A stretch of DNA of 25,679 bases from Anaerolineae bacterium (GTDB lineage Bacteria; Chloroflexota; Anaerolineae; Promineifilales; Promineifilaceae): contig JANQGC010000044.1 of the NCBI GenBank assembly GCA_028277515.1, forward strand, positions 1 through 25,679, in the 5' to 3' direction. Both the position numbers and the translations under genes were made by a program. The notes below the pieces were generated by a model. That model was not told the origin of the DNA. It searched no databases and was given only the letters and a program-made list of their open reading frames with translations. This document shows positions 21,075 to 25,679 of the stretch, in pieces (positions within the stretch are counted from its first letter, which is position 1; each line of letters starts with the position of its first letter).

Positions 21075-22673
21075 ATGAATTCAGCGCAGGATTGGATAGC
21101 AAACCCATCTCCAGATTTCTCTGCAACCAGCCCACCCCTGGCTGTTCTTGCGCTCAATCGCATGGGATTTGGACCGCGTCCGGGGGATATCGCCGTTTTT
21201 AACAACCTGGGCAGCACGGAGGAGAAGCGGCTGCAACAGTATGTTGAACTGCAGCTTGAACCGCAAAATATCAATGATGACGCCCTGCAGGGTCGCATCA
21301 CTACGGCCGGCTTCCAGACATTGAATAAAAGCCTGACCCAGTTATGGGCGGATTATTATCTCAATTCCGGTGGTGACTATAACATTCGCATTTTGCCCTG
21401 GCGAGAAACGGAACGTTTAACATTCCTAAAGGCGGTTTACAGCCGGCGCCAACTGGCTGAAGTCATGGCCGATTTCTGGCACAATCATTTTAATGTTTAT
21501 GTTTTTGATAATTGGGTACCCTCAATTTTCATGCATCACGACCGTGACATCATTCGCACTCACTCTCTGGGTAATTTTCGTGAATTGTTAGAAGCGGTAA
21601 CCAGCAGTACGGCGATGCTGACTTATCTTGATAATTACACCAATTCCAACGCCGGACCAAATGAAAATCACGCCCGGGAAATGTTTGAGATCCACACAAT
21701 GGGATCGCAGCATTATCTGGGCGTCGGCCGCCAGGATGATGTGCCGCCAGGTCCGGATGGACGGCCGGTCGGGTATGTGGATGATGATGTTTACGAGGCG
21801 GCACGTTGCTTCACGGGCTGGACGTTTCGCAATAAAGCCAATGATCCGCAAATTGGCAGCACGGGTGAATTTATGTATCGTGCCGATTGGCATGACCGGT
21901 TCCAGAAACATGTCCTCGGTGAATTTATCCCACCTGACCAGGCGGATATGGTCGACGGCCGTATGGTCCTGGATTTACTGGCTTACCATGCCGGCACCGC
22001 GCAAAATATCGCTTTCAAACTTTGTAGGCGCTTTATCAACGATGATCCGCCGCCGAGCATTGTCAATTCGACGGCCGATCTCTTTTATGCCCAGCGAAAT
22101 TCGCCAACTCAAATTAAAGAGGTGCTGCGCCATATCTTAAATTCGGCTGAATTCAGAAATAGTTGGGGTGGAAAAACGAAGCGGCCGTTTGAGGTCATCG
22201 CCAGTGCCCTGCGCGCCAGTAATGCCGACTTCACATTCAAGATTGAAGATGGGCAGAGTGACTCCTTTTTCTGGCTGTATGATCGCATCGGCCAGCCGCT
22301 GTATCGCCATCGCGCGCCTGACGGCTATGGCGATACGAAGGAAGATTGGTTGAACACATCAACCATGGTCTACCGCTGGCGCATCATTAACTGGCTGACG
22401 ATTCTGCAAAGGGAAGATGAAACATTGCGCATAGATGTGATGGGACAAACGCCAGCCCATGTCCGGTCGGCCGTGGAACTGGCCGATTTTTGGATTTATC
22501 GTCTGCTCGGCCGCAGCATTGATAGCGGCGAACGGCAGCATATTATTGATTTTATGGCTCAAGGTCATCACCCCGATCATGATTTGCCGCTGGACAGCGA
22601 TTCTTCTGTCCAGGAGCGTTTAAGCTCGATGGTGGGATTAATCCTTTTATCGCCTGAGTTTCAATGGCGATAA
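21075..22673 (+). CDS. DUF1800-domain protein
   Basis: A 532-residue DUF1800 protein with GGAG eight bases before ATG 21075. The signature is in order: LALNRMGFGPRPGDIA near the N-terminus, AEVMADFWHNHFNVY, HSLGNFRELLEAVTSSTAMLTYLDN, NENHAREMFEIHTMG, YEAARCFTGWTF, QNIAFKLCRRFINDDPP, EVLRHILNSAEF. The function of DUF1800 is unknown. It is almost always encoded with DUF1501, and the DUF1501 gene follows here 19 bases downstream. No signal peptide or TAT motif was seen in this copy, while the partner has one; the partner may carry it, or export occurs another way. Length is normal. Confidence 0.93.
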   Translation: MNSAQDWIANPSPDFSATSPPLAVLALNRMGFGPRPGDIAVFNNLGSTEEKRLQQYVELQLEPQNINDDALQGRITTAGFQTLNKSLTQLWADYYLNSGGDYNIRILPWRETERLTFLKAVYSRRQLAEVMADFWHNHFNVYVFDNWVPSIFMHHDRDIIRTHSLGNFRELLEAVTSSTAMLTYLDNYTNSNAGPNENHAREMFEIHTMGSQHYLGVGRQDDVPPGPDGRPVGYVDDDVYEAARCFTGWTFRNKANDPQIGSTGEFMYRADWHDRFQKHVLGEFIPPDQADMVDGRMVLDLLAYHAGTAQNIAFKLCRRFINDDPPPSIVNSTADLFYAQRNSPTQIKEVLRHILNSAEFRNSWGGKTKRPFEVIASALRASNADFTFKIEDGQSDSFFWLYDRIGQPLYRHRAPDGYGDTKEDWLNTSTMVYRWRIINWLTILQREDETLRIDVMGQTPAHVRSAVELADFWIYRLLGRSIDSGERQHIIDFMAQGHHPDHDLPLDSDSSVQERLSSMVGLILLSPEFQWR

Positions 22674-22692
22674 GGCAATTGGAGAAACAATA

Positions 22693-24039
22693 ATGACCAA
22701 AGTTTCCAGGCGTGAATTTTTGGCCGGCTGCTCGGCGGCCATCGCCGGCATGGCTGGTGCCAAATTAAACTTGACTGTTTTTGGCAGCCCATTAGACGAA
22801 CCTAACCAGTCTATTTATGTCAATATATTCTTGCGTGGAGGCTGTGACGCTTTGAATCTCATCCCGCCAATCGCCGGGGATGATCGCGGATATTATGAGG
22901 CGGCGCGGCCGAATTTGCAATTGCCAACCAGCGGTGAGGAACCGGCAATTCCGCTGAACAGCCAGTTTGGCATTCATCCCGCCGCAGCCTCTCTTTTCGA
23001 TTTGTACCAGGACAACAAACTGGCCATCGTTCAAGCGGTGGGTCTGCATGAGGACACGCGCAGCCACTTTGATGCCATGGAATTTATCGAAAGCGGGACC
23101 CCAGGCGTTAAGGGAGCCGGCAATGGCTGGTTGACCCGCCACTTAATCAGCGCCGGGGGCATTGAAGGTGACCCGTTGGTTCCCGTGATGGCGGTTGGCA
23201 ACCAGCATCCGACTTCGTTATTGGGCAACCGGGATACGCTGGTCACAGCGCGGTTGAGCGATTTCGATTTTTCATTGGGTCACTGGCAGTGGCGAGATGC
23301 CCAACGTTTTTCCTTGCGCAAGCTGTATGGCGGGTCCAGCCCCGTGCATGTGGCCGGATTAGAAGCATTGAATGCTGTCTCAATTATTGAGGGTCAAAAT
23401 TTTGACGACTATGTCCCATCCAATGGCGCGGTTTACCCCAGTGGCGGCTTTGGCGATAGCTTGAAATCCATTGCTCAGATGATCAAAGCGCAGGTTGGCT
23501 TACAGATCGTTACCCTGGATCTAGGCGGTTGGGATCTGCATCTTTACCAGGGCAATGGCAGTGGGGGACAGTTTGCTTCATTGCTGGGCGATTTAGCCGA
23601 TGGATTGACCGCTTTTTATACCGACCTGGACACACAGGTTACCAAGCGCATGACGATTACAGTGATGAGCGAGTTTGGCCGGCGGCTGCGCCAGAATGCG
23701 ACCTACGGCCTCGATCATGGACATGGCGGGATGATGCTGGTCCTGGGTGGTGAAGTTAATGGCGGCATTTACGGACAGTGGCCCGGCCTGCGTAATGACC
23801 AGCTATATGATGGCGCCGATTTGGCGGTGACTACGGATTATCGCCGGGTGTTGAGCGAGATCCTGATCCGCCGGTTTGGTAATCCTCATTTGGGTATTGT
23901 TTTCCCCGGATACCGGGATTATGCGCCATTGGGAATCGTGCAAGGACAGGATATTCCGCCTGATTATGATGAACCACCGCCCCCGCCACCCCCGCCGGCC
24001 GGGGAAAATAAGATATATTTACCCATGTTGCAACGTTGA
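22693..24039 (+). CDS. DUF1501-domain secreted protein with TAT signal
   Basis: A 448-residue protein with GGAG before ATG 22693. The N-terminus SRREFLAGCSAAIAGMAGAK is a twin-arginine signal. The family core follows: FLRGGCDALNLIPP, YYEAARPNLQLP, LAIVQAVGLHEDTRSHFDAMEFIESG, DLGGWDLH, TITVMSEFGRRLRQNATYGLDHGHGG and GQWPGL. DUF1501 belongs to the alkaline-phosphatase-like fold; its substrate is unknown. The tail contains eight consecutive prolines followed by A-G-E-N-K-I-YLPMLQR, unlike typical DUF1501 ends; this resembles a C-terminal motif I recall from secreted Chloroflexota proteins. Partner of the preceding DUF1800 gene. Confidence 0.92.
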   Translation: MTKVSRREFLAGCSAAIAGMAGAKLNLTVFGSPLDEPNQSIYVNIFLRGGCDALNLIPPIAGDDRGYYEAARPNLQLPTSGEEPAIPLNSQFGIHPAAASLFDLYQDNKLAIVQAVGLHEDTRSHFDAMEFIESGTPGVKGAGNGWLTRHLISAGGIEGDPLVPVMAVGNQHPTSLLGNRDTLVTARLSDFDFSLGHWQWRDAQRFSLRKLYGGSSPVHVAGLEALNAVSIIEGQNFDDYVPSNGAVYPSGGFGDSLKSIAQMIKAQVGLQIVTLDLGGWDLHLYQGNGSGGQFASLLGDLADGLTAFYTDLDTQVTKRMTITVMSEFGRRLRQNATYGLDHGHGGMMLVLGGEVNGGIYGQWPGLRNDQLYDGADLAVTTDYRRVLSEILIRRFGNPHLGIVFPGYRDYAPLGIVQGQDIPPDYDEPPPPPPPPAGENKIYLPMLQR

Positions 24040-24071
24040 TATAAGTACGAACAAACAAGTATTGTCGCACG

Positions 24072-24131
24072 TGTCATGCCGAGCTTGTCGAGGCATCTCT
24101 CGAGAGATTTCTCGCTTCGCTCGAAATGACA
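24072..24131. repeat. REP-like inverted repeat
   Basis: TGTCATGCCGAGC (24072-24084) and GCTCGAAATGACA (24119-24131) are inverted (11 of 13 paired), with the perfect palindrome ATCTCTCGAGAGAT at 24095-24108 inside. A TGTCATTTCGAGC-type end is widespread in bacterial genomes. It follows the DUF1501 gene and may act as a 3' stabiliser. Confidence 0.75.
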
Positions 24132-24190
24132 ACCGCTAAAACAACGTTGTTATTTTAGTCGTTTGACAAATATCTACTGTCGTGTGGTTT

Positions 24191-24225
24191 GTAGTAATCG
24201 CTTCACCGGCTAAAGCCGTTACTAC
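24191..24225. repeat. Hairpin repeat with CGGCTAAAGCCG core
   Basis: GTAGTAA (24191-24197) pairs with TTACTAC (24219-24225); the inner CGGC..GCCG (24207-24218) forms a second stem. About 30 bases before the HAD gene. The rest of the 215-base gap shows nothing else that I can support beyond an isolated TTGACA (24163-24168). Confidence 0.65.
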
Positions 24226-24254
24226 CAACCGGCTAATAGGAATGTTTTGCAAAT

Positions 24255-24881
24255 ATGACAAGAGCAGTGAATGAAGATTTGGCCATTGTATTTGATTTAG
24301 GGGGCGTGTTGATCGATTGGAATCCCCGTTATCTTTATCGAAAAATGTTCAACGGTGATGAGCAAGAGATGGCATATTTCCTCTCGGCCGTCTGTCCGAT
24401 GGATTGGAACGAAACGATGGATGCGGGAAAGCCGTTCGCCCAGGCGGTGCAGGAACGCATTGACCTCTTTCCGCAGTATGAGCCATATATTCGCGCTTAT
24501 CACGGCCGTTGGGTGGAGATGGTTGGCGGTGAAATAGAAGAGACAATACCCGTTCTGGCTAGGGTCAAGGAACGCGGCTATCCTTTATTTGCTTTGAGCA
24601 ACTGGTCGGCGGAAACATTTGCCCTGGTAAAAAACCGTTTCCAATTTTTAGATTGGTTTGACGAGGTTGTAATTTCCGGTGAGGTTGGTGCGGCCAAGCC
24701 GGACCGGAAGATTTTTGATGTCTTTTTGCAGCGCGTCGGCCGCCCGGCGAACCATTGCCTGTTTATTGATGACAACAAACGCAATATTGAGGCGGCTCAA
24801 ATGCTGGGTTTTCAAACGATTCACTTTACCGGGGCGCAGAAATTGCACGCTCAATTACTGTCTTCTAATTTGATCGATTAA
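24255..24881 (+). CDS. HAD-superfamily phosphatase (YihX-like)
   Basis: A 208-residue class I HAD phosphatase. Motif I is IVFDLGGVLIDW with the nucleophile Asp; the usual second Asp is Gly, as in YihX-type phosphatases. Motif II is the Ser in FALSNWSAE, motif III the Lys in GAAKPDRKIF, and motif IV LFIDDNKRNIEAA. A helical cap lies between motifs I and II (about 25-90). YihX-like enzymes dephosphorylate sugar phosphates; the substrate here is unknown. The ribosome site is weak: AGGAATG lies 13 bases before ATG 24255. The next gene begins 15 bases after its stop, so the two may be co-expressed. Confidence 0.9.
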   Translation: MTRAVNEDLAIVFDLGGVLIDWNPRYLYRKMFNGDEQEMAYFLSAVCPMDWNETMDAGKPFAQAVQERIDLFPQYEPYIRAYHGRWVEMVGGEIEETIPVLARVKERGYPLFALSNWSAETFALVKNRFQFLDWFDEVVISGEVGAAKPDRKIFDVFLQRVGRPANHCLFIDDNKRNIEAAQMLGFQTIHFTGAQKLHAQLLSSNLID

Positions 24882-24895
24882 ATGGGATTGAGCGG

Positions 24896-25679
24896 ATGCT
24901 AGCCTTGGTCACAGGGGCGACGGGATTGCTGGGACGCCACCTGGTGAATGTTCTGGCAGATGAGGGGGTACATGTACGTGCCCTTGTGCGGCCGAGCAGC
25001 GACACGGAACATCTAAATAGCCTAGGCGTTGATCTCGTTTATGGCGCTGCCGGGGATAAGCAGGCAATTCAAGCGGCCGTCGCGGGCGCAGATCTTATTT
25101 TCCATGTTGCCGGCTACCTGACGGCCGATGCCCCTTTCGGTGTGGATGGCAAGGGGGATGAAGAATGGCCACGCTATAAGTTGGTCAATGTCGATTTCAC
25201 GGAAAGCCTGCTGGAGGCGGCTCTTGAGTGCGGAGCAAGACGATTTATATATGTCAGTTCCAACAGCGTTTACGATCTGGATGTGCCGGTGCCGACCCCG
25301 GAAGAGGCGGCATTAAAGCCGATCAGTTTGTACGGCCGTTCCAAGCTAATGGCCGAAGAAAAAGTGCGCACATTCCAAGAATATGGGCTGTCGACAACGA
25401 TCATCCGGCCACCGATCATCTATGGCCAGGGCGACCGCTATTTCATGCCGATGGCCCTGCGATTGGCCGGCTTGCCGTTGCTGCCATTGGTTAATGGCGG
25501 GCGCAATTTGCTGGATCTCATTTACGCTGGGGATGTAGCCCGTTTAATGTGGCAGGCGGCTGTTAACAAGAAAGCTGCCGGACGCATTTACAATGCCGGG
25601 CCAGGACGGCCGACCACCCTTTACGACCTGGTGCAGGCTTACCAACGCGTGACCGGTCGGAAGTCGCGGATTCTGGCGG
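24896..25679 (+). CDS. NAD-dependent epimerase/dehydratase (extended SDR), cut by the window end
   Basis: The frame opens at ATG 24896 and stays open to the last base, giving 261 codons. Visible are the Rossmann motif LVTGATGLLGRHLVNVLAD, the FHVAGY strand, IYVSSNSVYD with its serine, the catalytic YGRSK and TIIRPPIIYGQGDRYF, all of extended short-chain dehydrogenases. GRNLLDLIYAGDVAR follows, as in 3-beta-hydroxysteroid or nucleotide-sugar dehydrogenases. It oxidises or epimerises a sugar nucleotide or sterol-like alcohol. The C-terminal substrate domain is beyond the edge. No strong ribosome site; it lies 14 bases after the HAD stop. Confidence 0.9.
   Translation, partial: MLALVTGATGLLGRHLVNVLADEGVHVRALVRPSSDTEHLNSLGVDLVYGAAGDKQAIQAAVAGADLIFHVAGYLTADAPFGVDGKGDEEWPRYKLVNVDFTESLLEAALECGARRFIYVSSNSVYDLDVPVPTPEEAALKPISLYGRSKLMAEEKVRTFQEYGLSTTIIRPPIIYGQGDRYFMPMALRLAGLPLLPLVNGGRNLLDLIYAGDVARLMWQAAVNKKAAGRIYNAGPGRPTTLYDLVQAYQRVTGRKSRILA

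Noticed and set aside
21628..22140. Plus-strand 170-codon frame inside DUF1800
   Set aside because: It lies in another frame of a clear DUF1800 gene and has no family features.

Overview
The window most resembles a chromosomal piece of a Chloroflexota bacterium of the Anaerolineae/Caldilineae type. This is inference from gene content: a MalT-like LuxR regulator, a DUF1800/DUF1501 pair ending in a proline-rich IYLPMLQR-type tail, membrane-anchored molybdenum oxidoreductases, a DUF2723-type membrane protein, many small dispersed hairpin repeats, and a striking excess of the palindrome CGGCCG. No rRNA, tRNA, CRISPR array or transposase gene was seen.

Region 1 (2-3704, + strand) is the highlight: a tightly packed operon with the core of a lasso-peptide pathway. 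In order it holds the C-terminus of an asparagine-synthetase-like macrolactam synthetase (cut by the window edge), two tandem HPr-kinase-like P-loop proteins, a PAPS-dependent sulfotransferase, a PqqD-like B1 recognition protein and a B2 cysteine protease with a visible Cys-His-Asp triad. The kinases and sulfotransferase sit between synthetase and leader-processing genes with overlaps or short gaps, which suggests a lasso peptide that is phosphorylated and/or sulfated. The precursor peptide is not in the window and probably lies upstream. A 62-bp tandem hairpin repeat with covarying stems follows the operon.

Region 2 (3885-6046, + strand) has a luciferase-like monooxygenase with its own promoter, a MITE-like element, and a membrane-anchored protein made of proline-punctuated VPV/IPI repeats.

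Region 3 (6113-12904, - strand) is a probable operon or gene set read from a large MalT-type regulator through a small conserved protein, an MBL-fold hydrolase and a CobW-type metallochaperone to a formylglycine-type sulfatase. A DUF4258/antitoxin-like pair follows (13031-13518); its toxin-like gene has lost any normal start codon.

Region 4 (13641-17136, - strand) encodes a DM13 membrane protein and two membrane-anchored sulfite-oxidase-family molybdoenzymes. Copies of an AGGTGACTGTCACTT dyad bracket it, two of them forming a perfect hairpin in the gap between the molybdoenzyme genes.

Region 5 (17422-25679) holds a K+-dependent-type Na+/Ca2+ exchanger, a BrnT/CopG toxin-antitoxin pair with a tandem operator, a multi-spanning DUF2723/glycosyltransferase-like protein (- strand), the DUF1800-DUF1501 export pair, a HAD phosphatase and the start of an NAD-dependent epimerase/dehydratase cut by the right edge.
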